In this document: positions 1 through 7,132 of the stretch, one piece after another
How positions within the stretch are numbered: position 1 is the stretch's first letter
How the letters are laid out: each line of letters begins with the position of its first letter
From: an archaeon
GTDB lineage: Archaea; Iainarchaeota; Iainarchaeia; Iainarchaeales; Iainarchaeaceae
Assembly: GCA_024653865.1 (NCBI GenBank)
Contig: JANLHD010000008.1
Coordinates: 1-12,607 of the forward strand
Length of the DNA stretch: 12,607 nt
Direction: 5' to 3'
The notes under the pieces: model-generated
Seen by the model: only the letters and a program-made list of their open reading frames with translations
Database searches by the model: none
What the model was told of the DNA's origin: nothing
Position numbers and translations under genes: made by a program

Positions 1-1
1 A

Positions 2-949
2 ACAGCGATAATCCAGATTCCAGAAGGCCTCAAGCAAAAAACAACCTGGATACTCGACGAATTGTCGGGCTCGTGCAAAAACGTGTTCGTGAAAATGGAC
101 CCCTGCTACGGCGCGTGCGACCTTCCATTGCATGACATGAAGGTTCTTGGCGCGGACGTAATAATACACATCGGGCACAGCGCGATACACAAACACAAGG
201 ACATCCTCTACCTCCCCCTAAAATACAAAATAAGCGAAACAGAACTTGACGGGGCGATTTCAAAACTGCTCAAAGAACTCGAAAAAAGAAAAATCAAAAA
301 CGTTGCCCTCATCGCGAACGCGCAGTACAGGGATTATTTTGCGGAAATAAAAAAAAGGCTCCTCGAAAAAAATGTGAACAGCTTTGTTGGCTTGGGCTCG
401 AGCAGGATTGCAAATGAGGGGCAGGTTCTCGGGTGCAATTACACGGTCGTGGAATCAATAGAGCCGAGCATTCAGGCAACGGTTTACTTCGGCGACGGCT
501 ACTTCCACCCACAGGGCCTCGTGTTCAGCACAAAAAAACCCGTGATTGTGGTGAACCCGCTTCACCAAACCGTGGAAGAAATCGGCGAGGCAAACAAGGA
601 GCGGTTCATGAGAAGGCGCTTCGCTGCAATCGCGCTCGCATCGCAGGCAAAGAAATTCGGGCTCATCGTCACGATAAAATCCGGCCAAAGGCAAAAGGAA
701 AAGGCATTGGAACTCAAAAAACAAATCGAGGCAAGGGGAAAAAAAGCCTACCTTTTGGAAATGGATTTGGTGAGCGAGAATTACATGCTCGGGGTTGAAG
801 TCGATTGCCTCGTAAACACCGCGTGCAACAGGATAGTTCTCGATGATGCACAGAACTGGAAAAGGTTAATTATAAATCCAACCGAATGTCTAATAGCAAT
901 AGGCGAAAAAAAATGGGAAGACTGGAAAAGCGACGAATTCATGCACTGA
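2..949 (+). CDS. dph2: 2-(3-amino-3-carboxypropyl)histidine synthase (diphthamide synthase Dph2), 5'-truncated by window
   Basis: This radical-SAM-type [4Fe-4S] enzyme makes the first step of diphthamide synthesis: it transfers the 3-amino-3-carboxypropyl group of SAM to the target histidine of elongation factor aEF2. The reading frame is open from base 2, so the start lies before the window; the TTG at 62 is internal. The first visible residues include QIPEGLK, the conserved opening block of the family. The three cluster-binding cysteines are all seen: YGACD (Cys codon 116-118), GQVLGC (434-436) and VNTACNRI (824-826). About 315 codons are present; archaeal Dph2 is near 340, so only some 25 residues are missing. 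The next gene starts 10 nt after the stop and may be co-transcribed. The identification is firm because motif order and spacing match archaeal Dph2. Confidence 0.93.
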   Translation, partial: TAIIQIPEGLKQKTTWILDELSGSCKNVFVKMDPCYGACDLPLHDMKVLGADVIIHIGHSAIHKHKDILYLPLKYKISETELDGAISKLLKELEKRKIKNVALIANAQYRDYFAEIKKRLLEKNVNSFVGLGSSRIANEGQVLGCNYTVVESIEPSIQATVYFGDGYFHPQGLVFSTKKPVIVVNPLHQTVEEIGEANKERFMRRRFAAIALASQAKKFGLIVTIKSGQRQKEKALELKKQIEARGKKAYLLEMDLVSENYMLGVEVDCLVNTACNRIVLDDAQNWKRLIINPTECLIAIGEKKWEDWKSDEFMH

Positions 950-959
950 GGGGCTTGTA

Positions 960-1331
960 ATGCCAGGATTTTTGCCAAGAAGAAGACCAGGTTTTTTTTC
1001 CGCGCAGGAGGGAAGAGGCGGAAAAAAATCAAACCGCCACGAGCCCAAAAAGGTTCGCAAGCCACCGCGCCCCAAGAAAAAATGGAAAATACGCATCACC
1101 TCTACCCAATTGGTGGCACTTTGGCCAAATATGCCAAAGACGAAAGTCAGATATTTTACTTTAGAAGACGAGAGGATTATAGCAATGATAAAAGACCCCA
1201 TTGACAATCAGGCCAGGTGTTTGCGAACCGGAGCCTCTGGGCTGACACGGATTCCAAAAAAACAAAGCGAAAACATTTTGAATGAATTAAAAAAATCTAA
1301 TCCAGAAATGCCCTTTTGGGAAGACCTTTAA
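960..1331 (+). CDS. Small basic hypothetical protein
   Basis: I do not recognise this gene. As read from ATG 960 it encodes 123 residues. The first 45 or so are dominated by Arg, Lys, Pro and Gly (for example RRRPG and KPPRPKKKWK), which could bind nucleic acid but also resembles chance low-complexity translation. From about residue 58 onward the sequence looks more like a folded protein (KVRYFTLEDERIIAMIKD, ending MPFWEDL). In-frame ATG codons at 1131 (66 aa) and 1185 are alternative starts; the second lies about 30 nt after an AT-rich stretch (1151-1159). A T8 run at 992-999 inside the ORF may serve as the dph2 terminator, which would favour a later start. It follows dph2 by 10 nt and converges on pyrH with 6 nt between stops. 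The second half is more AT-rich than dph2. Real but lineage-restricted gene is my best guess. Confidence 0.45.
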   Translation: MPGFLPRRRPGFFSAQEGRGGKKSNRHEPKKVRKPPRPKKKWKIRITSTQLVALWPNMPKTKVRYFTLEDERIIAMIKDPIDNQARCLRTGASGLTRIPKKQSENILNELKKSNPEMPFWEDL

Positions 1332-1337
1332 TTTTAA

Positions 1338-2225
1338 TCACAATTTCATCCGGTCAACATCCGCAACGCTGAACGAATCGTCATACTCTTTTTTCCCGCG
1401 AACATTTTTGGGTTTTTTTATTTTCCGCTTCTTCACAGCCTTTGGCTCTTCATCAACCGAATCTTCAGGCACAAAATCCTCGAAGTCCCCGATTTCCGTT
1501 CCAATAAAGGATGAGCCGTTCACAAAAGAGGAAAAGTTGGAGAGGTCGTTTCCATCAAGGACGGCCGCGGGAATTTTGCTGCGCTGAAGAACCAAACAGC
1601 ACGGAAGGTCGAGCACAACATTCTGGCCCGGCACAGAAACATTCGCGCTGATGAGCGAAACCAGCCGCGAATAACCGATTTTGTCAAACCTCTTCGCATC
1701 TGGATTGTCGCGCGGGTTTGAATCGTAAATGCCGTCGACATTCGTGAGGTTCACAAAAGTGGCGCCCAAAAACTCCGCGAGAAGCGCACCGACCGCATCG
1801 GTCGTGAACAAGGGCACAAGGCCACCGTATACCGGAATTTTTCCAGCATCCAATATTTCCTTCGCACGCCCAATGTCCTCGAGAACTTCCTTGTGCGCCT
1901 TTTCAAGCGAATTCGCGACCAAGAGCGCATTGAGGCGCGTGACCTTTATGCCAATCATATCCTTCTCAAAATTATTCGCGCCAAAAACACCAAGAGCTTC
2001 TACATAATCCCTTGCTATGCGCCCTCCGCCAACAACAAGCACAATGCGCTTCCCCGAGGAATGGAGCGAGGAAATCACCTGCGCAAACTCGCTTATTTTT
2101 TGCGCATCCGGCCCCTCCTTCACAAGCAGGCTGCCGCCAACGGAGATGACAAAGGTATCGCCGCGCGAAGAGGAGTTAGAGTTCGCCTGGTATGAAGGCG
2201 CCTCTTGCGAAAACATGTCGAACAT
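1338..2225 (-). CDS. pyrH: Uridylate kinase (archaeal UMP kinase, amino acid kinase family)
   Basis: It phosphorylates UMP to UDP with ATP in cytosolic pyrimidine nucleotide synthesis. Motifs follow the amino acid kinase fold in order: VISVGGSLL (about 26-34), VVGGGRIARDY (64-74), the archaeal UMPK block DMIGIKVTRLNALL (89-102), the GG..P..TTDAV segment (134-145), LTNVDGIYDSNP (160-171) and PGQNVVLD (199-206). Length is 295 aa against about 225 for archaeal UMPK. The excess is a Ser-rich N-terminal stretch of about 22 residues and a C-terminal tail of about 54 residues (242-295) that is first acidic, then strongly basic. ATG 2225 is chosen because a TATA-like box is centred about 27 nt upstream (leaderless mode); ATG 2216, which begins MFSQ, is possible. 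The gene is divergent from prf1. Function is confident; the roles of the extensions are unknown. Confidence 0.9.
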   Translation of the reverse strand: MFDMFSQEAPSYQANSNSSSRGDTFVISVGGSLLVKEGPDAQKISEFAQVISSLHSSGKRIVLVVGGGRIARDYVEALGVFGANNFEKDMIGIKVTRLNALLVANSLEKAHKEVLEDIGRAKEILDAGKIPVYGGLVPLFTTDAVGALLAEFLGATFVNLTNVDGIYDSNPRDNPDAKRFDKIGYSRLVSLISANVSVPGQNVVLDLPCCLVLQRSKIPAAVLDGNDLSNFSSFVNGSSFIGTEIGDFEDFVPEDSVDEEPKAVKKRKIKKPKNVRGKKEYDDSFSVADVDRMKL

Positions 2226-2230
2226 TTCAC

Positions 2231-2260
2231 AAAATAGGCGTTTTGCCTATTTAATCTTTT
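2231..2260 (-). promoter_or_regulatory. pyrH promoter with overlapping 8-bp inverted repeat
   Basis: On the minus strand the AT-rich box GATTAAATA (2256-2248) is centred about 27 nt before ATG 2225, the spacing of an archaeal TATA box on a leaderless mRNA. A perfect inverted repeat, AAATAGGC at 2232-2239 and GCCTATTT at 2245-2252 with a 5-nt spacer, overlaps the downstream half of the box and extends towards the predicted start point. That position suits a repressor operator. Confidence 0.55.
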
Positions 2261-2285
2261 GTCATACCACTCGACACATTGGGGC

Positions 2286-2307
2286 AAATATAAGAAGTAT
2301 TTTAAGT
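2286..2307 (+). promoter_or_regulatory. Candidate prf1 promoter boxes
   Basis: Two TATA-like elements lie upstream of prf1: AAATATAAG (2286-2294), predicting a start near 2316, and TATTTTAAG (2299-2307), predicting a start near 2329. Either gives a leader of about 60-70 nt before the prf1 ATG at 2388. Assignment rests on sequence and usual archaeal spacing only. Confidence 0.45.
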
Positions 2308-2328
2308 GGAATGCAGCACAATTTGAAA

Positions 2329-2352
2329 ATGGACGCAAGCAATTTTGCTTGA
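2329..2352 (+). CDS. Possible leader mini-ORF of prf1 (7 codons, UGA stop)
   Basis: ATG at 2329 opens a 7-residue reading frame, MDASNFA, ending in TGA at 2350-2352. It lies in the predicted prf1 leader and its start coincides with the transcription start predicted from the TATA-like box at 2299-2307, so it could be read as a leaderless ORF. Its last codons form the hairpin at 2336-2351. It is not in the prf1 frame. Very short ORFs arise easily by chance, so this entry is tentative; it is listed because position, stop codon and hairpin coincide upstream of a release factor gene. Confidence 0.25.
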   Translation: MDASNFA

Positions 2353-2360
2353 CCTTTTTT
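2336..2360 (+). terminator. Terminator-like hairpin plus T6 in the prf1 leader (possible attenuator)
   Basis: CAAGCAA (2336-2342) and TTGCTTG (2345-2351) form a perfect inverted repeat, effectively a 6-7 bp stem with a 2-4 nt loop. It is followed three bases later by TTTTTT (2355-2360). It ends 27 nt before the prf1 start, downstream of the likely promoters, so it would act within the prf1 transcript rather than end an upstream one, since the upstream gene points the other way. Confidence 0.4.
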
Positions 2361-2387
2361 CTTCCGCTAATTCTCTTAGTGGTACCT

Positions 2388-3620
2388 ATGGCACAGATGG
2401 ACGAAATAGACCAGAGCGACGAAATCATTTTCAAAAAAAAGCTCAAAAAACTCGCGCACTACAAGGGCAGGGGAACCGAGCTCATCTCCGTATATATTCC
2501 GCAGGACGCGGACCGAAGCGGAGTCATGGGGCAACTAACGGAGGAAATCAGCCAGAGCTCGAACATCAAGAGCCCAAGCACGAGAAAAAACGTCCAGGGC
2601 GCACTTCGCAAAATCACGAATTTCCTAAAGCAAATTGATTTCAAGATACCAAAAAACGGTATCGTGGTTTTTTCGGGAAACATTTCGGAATCCGAAGGAA
2701 GAACCGACATACGCATCTTCACAATCCACCCGATAAAGGAACTGCGCACAAAACTCTACTGGTGCGATTCACAATTCCACCTCGAGCCATTAAAGGACAT
2801 GGTTAAGCCCACAGGCGCATATGGGCTCATTACAATCGACAAGAGCGAAGCAACAATCGCAACGCTCATAGGGAAAAGATACGAAATAATCGGGCACTTC
2901 ACCTCCGGCTACAGCGGAAAATTCAAGGCCGGGGGCCAGAGCGCTCAGAGGTTTGAGCGATTGCGCGAGGAGGCGGAGCAGGAATTTTACAAAAGGATAA
3001 GCGAAAAGGCGAACATGGCATTCGTGCCATACGGCGATGGCATGCTCGGAATCATTGTGGGGGGCCCGGGAATGACAAAGCAATTTTTCCTCGAAAAGGA
3101 GGAACTCGACCACAGGCTGAAAGGAAAGGTCATTGCAACCCTTGACACATCCTACACCGATGAATCAGGCTTTCGTGAACTCGTGCAAAAATCAGAAGAG
3201 GTTTTGAAGGACACCGACCTCATGAAGGAAAAAAGCCTCATGAACAATTTTTTGGCCGAACTCGCAAAGGACGGCCTTGCAACCTACGGAGAAAAGCAGG
3301 TGATGAAGGCACTCGAACTCGGCCAGGTCCAGAAAGTGATCGCAAGCGAAGGCCTCGATTTTACGGTATACAAAATAAAGAATTTGGACACCGGCAAAGT
3401 AGAGGTGGTGGTCGACAAGAAAGGGGACTTTGACGCGAACAAATACGCCAATGGCTCCGCAATAGAGGTCATAGAGGAAATGGATTACCTGGATTACCTC
3501 ACAGAAAAGGCGAAGGAAACCAGCGCAAAGCTTGTGATTGTCTCAACCGAAACCCCGGAAGGCGACCAATTTTACAAGGGATTCGGCGGCATCGGGGCAA
3601 TGCTAAGGTACAGGATTTAG
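2388..3620 (+). CDS. prf1: Peptide chain release factor aRF1
   Basis: aRF1 recognises all three stop codons in the ribosomal A site and triggers peptidyl-tRNA hydrolysis. The protein has 410 residues from ATG 2388, the usual size of archaeal aRF1. Domain 1 carries the stop-decoding elements: GRGTELIS (27-34, the GTS-loop region), NIKS (59-62) and YxCxxxF as YWCDSQF (124-130). Domain 2 carries the catalytic GGQ (182-184) in AGGQSAQRFERLREE. The last third is the Pelota/eRF1-like domain 3 that contacts ABCE1. The frame is open upstream to 2259, but that extension has no family counterpart and would cross the predicted promoters. The ATG at 2388 has a GTGGT element (2379-2383) as a weak ribosome site. 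truD follows after 10 nt, suggesting a translation-related operon. The leader may regulate expression. Confidence 0.96.
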   Translation: MAQMDEIDQSDEIIFKKKLKKLAHYKGRGTELISVYIPQDADRSGVMGQLTEEISQSSNIKSPSTRKNVQGALRKITNFLKQIDFKIPKNGIVVFSGNISESEGRTDIRIFTIHPIKELRTKLYWCDSQFHLEPLKDMVKPTGAYGLITIDKSEATIATLIGKRYEIIGHFTSGYSGKFKAGGQSAQRFERLREEAEQEFYKRISEKANMAFVPYGDGMLGIIVGGPGMTKQFFLEKEELDHRLKGKVIATLDTSYTDESGFRELVQKSEEVLKDTDLMKEKSLMNNFLAELAKDGLATYGEKQVMKALELGQVQKVIASEGLDFTVYKIKNLDTGKVEVVVDKKGDFDANKYANGSAIEVIEEMDYLDYLTEKAKETSAKLVIVSTETPEGDQFYKGFGGIGAMLRYRI

Positions 3621-3630
3621 GGAAGAGCAC

Positions 3631-4923
3631 ATGCCTGGAAAAACCGACGTGAAAAACACGGTGCGCGAAAACGAAGCCGGAATCATCCACTACACCACCA
3701 CTTCGAAGGGAATTGGCGGCGAGACACGAAGGCGCATCGCGGATTTTATAGTGCGCGAAACCACTCCAGAAAAAACACTGCAAAACATTGCGTTCGGCGA
3801 ATGGGAGGAGAAGCGCGAAACGCAATTCAAGGCCCCCGAAAATCCGGACGGATTGGAATATTTGCACGTGGAAATGGAAAAGTTCAACCACGACACAAAC
3901 TCGGCGCTAAGAAAACTCACAAGGCACCTGCAGGTTTCCCAAAAAAGGGTGGGCTACGCTGGAATGAAGGACAAGCGCGCAATAACCGTGCAGAGAATCT
4001 CGATTTGGAACCCGGATGTTTCGAGGCTCGAGAGCTTTTCGAGCAGGTACATTTGCCTGCACAACCCAAAGTGGAGCGCCGAAAAAATCACGATTGGAAA
4101 CCTAGTGGGAAATGATTTCGAACTTGTGGTGAGAAACATCCAAATGGAAAAAAAGAAACTCGAAAATGAAACAAAAAAATGCCTCGCTGAAATGGAAAAC
4201 GGGGTAATCAATTATTTCGGCGAACAAAGGTTCGGCGGCCTGCGCATGGTCACCCACATTGTCGGAAGGGAATTCGTTGCCGGCAACCTCGAAAAAGCCG
4301 TGATGACATACCTCACCCACCCCGCGGTGGGCGAAGAGGAAGAAATCGCAATCGCGAGAAAAAATCTCTCCGAATCGGGAGACTTTGCCAGGGCAATTCG
4401 CGAATACCCTGCAAAGTTCCGCTACGAACGCTCAATCATCCACCACCTCTGCAGGTACCCGAAGGATTTTGTGGGGGCATTCCAAAAACTCCCAAAGCAC
4501 CTCACCTACTTGTTCACCCACGCGTACCAAAGCTACCTCTTCAACATGGCAATCAACCAAAGGCTTGAACGCAAATTAGGGCTCGGGCCAATCGAGGGCG
4601 ATGTGCTCGAGGGCGGGATACCCACGGTTGCATTGCCCGGATTTGACTCGGAATTCCCAGCGGGAGCCCAGGGAGAAATAGAAAAAGAAATTTTGGAAAA
4701 AGAGGGAATCACGCCGGAGGATTTTAGGGTCCGCAGTTTTCCGGAGCTCGGGTGCAGCGGCGCCAGGAGAAAAATCGCGCTCGTGCCAAAAAAAATCAGG
4801 CTGCTCGAAATATCGGACGATGAATTATATGAGGGCGCGCTCAAGCTTCGCATCGGTTTCTGGCTTGAAAAAGGGAGCTATGCCACCACAATTCTTCGCG
4901 AAATGATGAAAACACAACCATGA
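3631..4923 (+). CDS. truD: tRNA pseudouridine synthase TruD (Pus7-like)
   Basis: TruD-family enzymes isomerise uridine to pseudouridine in tRNA (position 13 in bacteria; archaeal members may have other or wider targets). The protein is 430 aa, normal for archaeal TruD. The N-terminal half carries the signature VGYAGMKDKRAITVQ (107-121) with the catalytic aspartate at D114. NYFGEQRFGG (near 195) is the second conserved block of the catalytic fold. The middle of the protein, roughly 210-360, is the TRUD insertion domain, and the C-terminal part completes the catalytic core. The start ATG lies 10 nt after the prf1 stop, with a purine-rich GGAAGAG just before it. Co-transcription with prf1 places two translation functions together. 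T runs follow the stop closely. Confidence 0.95.
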   Translation: MPGKTDVKNTVRENEAGIIHYTTTSKGIGGETRRRIADFIVRETTPEKTLQNIAFGEWEEKRETQFKAPENPDGLEYLHVEMEKFNHDTNSALRKLTRHLQVSQKRVGYAGMKDKRAITVQRISIWNPDVSRLESFSSRYICLHNPKWSAEKITIGNLVGNDFELVVRNIQMEKKKLENETKKCLAEMENGVINYFGEQRFGGLRMVTHIVGREFVAGNLEKAVMTYLTHPAVGEEEEIAIARKNLSESGDFARAIREYPAKFRYERSIIHHLCRYPKDFVGAFQKLPKHLTYLFTHAYQSYLFNMAINQRLERKLGLGPIEGDVLEGGIPTVALPGFDSEFPAGAQGEIEKEILEKEGITPEDFRVRSFPELGCSGARRKIALVPKKIRLLEISDDELYEGALKLRIGFWLEKGSYATTILREMMKTQP

Positions 4924-4933
4924 AAACAAAATC

Positions 4934-5005
4934 TTTTTTTGGATACTGGCAAGGATTTTTGGAACCCATTAAACCGCGAAAACACCCTGTTTTTAGCCAT
5001 TTTTA
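4934..5005 (+). terminator. T-tract terminator cluster after truD
   Basis: Eleven bases after the truD stop there is T7 (4934-4940), followed by further T5 runs within the next 65 bases. Archaeal polymerase stops at such T tracts without needing a hairpin. The gap is convergent, so termination is expected here. Confidence 0.55.
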
Positions 5006-5062
5006 CCCGATCGTGGCGGCATGTATACCCCTTTACATTGTAATGGCACAAAAAGGCGAACA

Positions 5063-5109
5063 ACGTTAGAAAAACACAAAAAGAGGGGTGAAAAACCGCG
5101 TTTTTCCCC
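5063..5109 (-). terminator. Hairpin and T-rich terminator for the minus-strand surface genes
   Basis: GAAAAAC (5090-5096) and GTTTTTC (5100-5106) are a perfect inverted repeat with a CGC loop, extended by GGG/CCC beyond a single bulged T at 5089. Read on the minus strand it is followed by T-rich sequence (TCTTTTTGTGTTTTTC). It lies 56 nt after the stop of the 5165-5800 gene. The remaining gap between the convergent genes shows no ORF or tRNA that I can support. Confidence 0.5.
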
Positions 5110-5164
5110 AGAAAATGCCGTAAAAATGGGCTTAGGTGGGCTTTATTTGCTTTTTTTGCCTAGG

Positions 5165-5800
5165 TTAGCAGGAGAGTTTTTGCCTCAGCACGACTTCGCC
5201 GACAATTCCTTGAATGAGCTCATTTCCAACCACAACACTCGGGGACTTGGAAACACCGTACTTGTGAACGAGAATTTCAACCACCGGAATTCCTTCATCG
5301 TGCGGGAACGCAAACACCCGAACATTCTGGCACTCAGAAACAATCGAGTCCAAAATTTTTGCCTGCGACGCCTCGTCCGCAACAAACTCATTCTCGGTGT
5401 AAAAATAAAGGACAGGAACCAATTGGCTTTCCGGGCATTCCTTTTGCGCCTTTGCCGTGAGAAGATAGAGCTCGATGTTTTGGAGCAAAAACTTTTTTTT
5501 CAGCAAGCCAGAATCGGGGAAAAGCCGATTTGCCTGCGACGCCTCAAGTTCGGCGAGCAATTTTCCGGCCTCTGTTTTTTGCGACTCTATCCTTGAGAGC
5601 ACAAAACCGCAGACATTTTCCTCAGGAAAAACTGATTCATACGCGTACAATTGCGCTGACGCCTGTATGCCTAGCGCATTTTCCTCGAGGATTCTTGCAA
5701 TGCCCTCGGAGCGCACGTTGTCCAAATAGTTTATTGCATACAACCCGATGGCAAGTATCACAAGGGTCAACGCCAATGCTTTGAGGTATTTGCTCACCAT
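5165..5800 (-). CDS. Membrane-anchored thioredoxin-fold protein lacking CxxC
   Basis: The protein has 211 residues. Residues 5-25 form one hydrophobic segment, probably an N-terminal anchor with the rest outside the cell. A helical, Gln/Glu-rich stretch follows (30-120). The C-terminal 85 residues read as a thioredoxin-like fold: strand VPVLYFYT (128-135), helix, strand NVRVFAF (159-165), then YGVSKSPSVVV (181-191), where S-P-S sits at the cis-proline place. The expected CxxC after the first strand is absent; the loop reads TENEFVADEAS. Other cysteines are at 64, 122, 157 and 211 (the last residue). The ATG overlaps the end of the upstream glycosyltransferase gene by 7 nt, so translation is probably coupled. 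Fold assignment is by eye. A redox role is doubtful without the active site; a binding or structural role at the surface is possible. Confidence 0.7.
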   Translation of the reverse strand: MVSKYLKALALTLVILAIGLYAINYLDNVRSEGIARILEENALGIQASAQLYAYESVFPEENVCGFVLSRIESQKTEAGKLLAELEASQANRLFPDSGLLKKKFLLQNIELYLLTAKAQKECPESQLVPVLYFYTENEFVADEASQAKILDSIVSECQNVRVFAFPHDEGIPVVEILVHKYGVSKSPSVVVGNELIQGIVGEVVLRQKLSC

Positions 5801-7080
5801 ACATAATCACTGGAATTGATTTCCTTAAAAAAGCTTACGAAGTAAACAAACGAGATGAAAAACCCGTAAACGAACATGTAAAAAATTATTTCCGGCAATT
5901 TCCACACCGAAAGCCTATCGTTCACGAAATTATGGCTCACATACACGAGGAAAGAATAGAGAATTATCGTGAAAAAATAGAAGTAAATGCTCGAGTGCAA
6001 TGAAAAGCCAGTAGGGATTGCGCCAAGCACTCCGCCGCCGAGCGAGAACCACGAAAAAATGAAGCCGAAGTAATTCACGATGTTCTCAATGTTCGCGGCA
6101 ACCGTGATTGCAATAAGCAGTATTGCAAGCGAATCCGCGAGCAAAGAAAAGGGAAAACTGAACATGCCGAACTCGCCGTACTTGGGGTTTAGCACCATGT
6201 CCGCGTACTTGCGCGTGTTCACAAACTTCCCCCTATACCACCTGGTCCTTTGGCGAAACCAATGTGAAAGGTTGTCCGGAACAACCGTGTAAATTATTGC
6301 CTGCGGCGCGGAGGCAATCCTGTAATGGTTGTGCTGGAGCCTCATCGCAATCTCCATGTCCTCGGTGATGTTCGTTTCGTCAAAATAGCCTATTTCTGCA
6401 AGCACTTTTTTTCGAAAAAGGCTCATTGGGCCCGGGGTAACCATTACCCCATTGATGTCGGCAAGAACGCTCTGGAAAAAGCCGAAAGAAATTAAGTACT
6501 CGATTTCCTGGATTTTTTCGACAAAACTTTTCGGCTTGTAGGTGCGCACAAGGCCAGTCACGGCGCCCACGTCGGGGGAATCAAAGTGCTTTGCCATCTC
6601 AAGTAGGGCGTCTTTTTCCGGAAACGTATCCGAGTCAATGGCGGCAATAATTTCGCCCTTCGCCATTTTAATCGCGTCATTGAGGCCCTTTGCCTTGCCC
6701 TCGTTTTTTTTCTTGAAAATAACCCTGATGCCCTTAATGCCCTTTAGTATTTTGACCGAGGCGTCCGTGCTGCCGTCATCCACAACAATTATTTCCTTCG
6801 GAACCGGGTACTCCATTGCCTTCACCGAGCGGATGCACTGCAAAAGGTTCGCGGCGCCATTATAATTCGGTATCACCACAGAAACACTCGGCCACTTGCC
6901 CAAAGGCTGCTTCTTTTTTTTCCGGAACTCGAGGTAGGCGAACAGGAAAACGCAATTGATGTAGATGAGCAAAATATTGAACGCAATAATGAGCCAGTAA
7001 ACCGAAATTACTTTCACCAAAAAATAGATTGCCCCAAGCAAAACAAGCAGGGCGAGAATTGTCCTCGGCCGTATTTTCAT
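5794..7080 (-). CDS. Membrane family 2 glycosyltransferase, processive (cellulose/hyaluronan/PNAG synthase-like)
   Basis: A GT-A fold enzyme that transfers sugar from a nucleotide-sugar, probably on the cytosolic face with export or lipid attachment. From ATG 7080 it has 428 residues. Two hydrophobic segments lie at about 8-28 and 29-50. The catalytic domain shows VVIPNYNG (68-75), DDGSTD (101-106), the metal-binding DSD (149-151), TED (239-241) with the putative catalytic Asp, and QRTRW (277-281), the QxxRW motif typical of processive members. At least three further membrane segments occupy 305-415. The in-frame TTG at 7083 is an inferior start; ATG 7080 lies about 27 nt from a TATA-like box. 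It overlaps the thioredoxin-like gene. Near an S-layer gene it may make a surface polysaccharide or glycan. The substrate cannot be told from sequence. Confidence 0.9.
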   Translation of the reverse strand: MKIRPRTILALLVLLGAIYFLVKVISVYWLIIAFNILLIYINCVFLFAYLEFRKKKKQPLGKWPSVSVVIPNYNGAANLLQCIRSVKAMEYPVPKEIIVVDDGSTDASVKILKGIKGIRVIFKKKNEGKAKGLNDAIKMAKGEIIAAIDSDTFPEKDALLEMAKHFDSPDVGAVTGLVRTYKPKSFVEKIQEIEYLISFGFFQSVLADINGVMVTPGPMSLFRKKVLAEIGYFDETNITEDMEIAMRLQHNHYRIASAPQAIIYTVVPDNLSHWFRQRTRWYRGKFVNTRKYADMVLNPKYGEFGMFSFPFSLLADSLAILLIAITVAANIENIVNYFGFIFSWFSLGGGVLGAIPTGFSLHSSIYFYFFTIILYSFLVYVSHNFVNDRLSVWKLPEIIFYMFVYGFFISFVYFVSFFKEINSSDYVW

Positions 7081-7102
7081 CAAAACTAATTGGCCTACGG
7101 AA

Positions 7103-7111
7103 GCTTAAAAA
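7103..7111 (-). promoter_or_regulatory. TATA-like box for the glycosyltransferase gene
   Basis: TTTTTAAGC on the minus strand (7111-7103) is centred about 27 nt before ATG 7080. No Shine-Dalgarno sequence precedes that ATG, so a leaderless mRNA is likely. It falls in the 52-nt gap after the 7133-7744 gene, so this gene may have its own transcript. Confidence 0.45.
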
Positions 7112-7132
7112 CCAATTGCCCGCCCGAATAAT

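Noticed and set aside
62..64. TTG start of Dph2 inside the window
   Set aside because: The frame is open to base 2 and the conserved QIPEGLK block lies upstream of this codon.
2259..2387. N-terminal extension of aRF1 by 43 residues from an upstream in-frame ATG
   Set aside because: aRF1 proteins begin where MAQMDEIDQ does; the extension overlaps the predicted promoters, hairpin and T6 and has no family match.
4924..5164. Possible tRNA, or plus-strand ORF extending from the convergent gap (5021-5596)
   Set aside because: No tRNA arms can be formed, and the ORF is mostly antisense to the thioredoxin-like gene.
7081..7083. TTG start for the glycosyltransferase
   Set aside because: ATG follows immediately, and the TATA-box spacing fits it.
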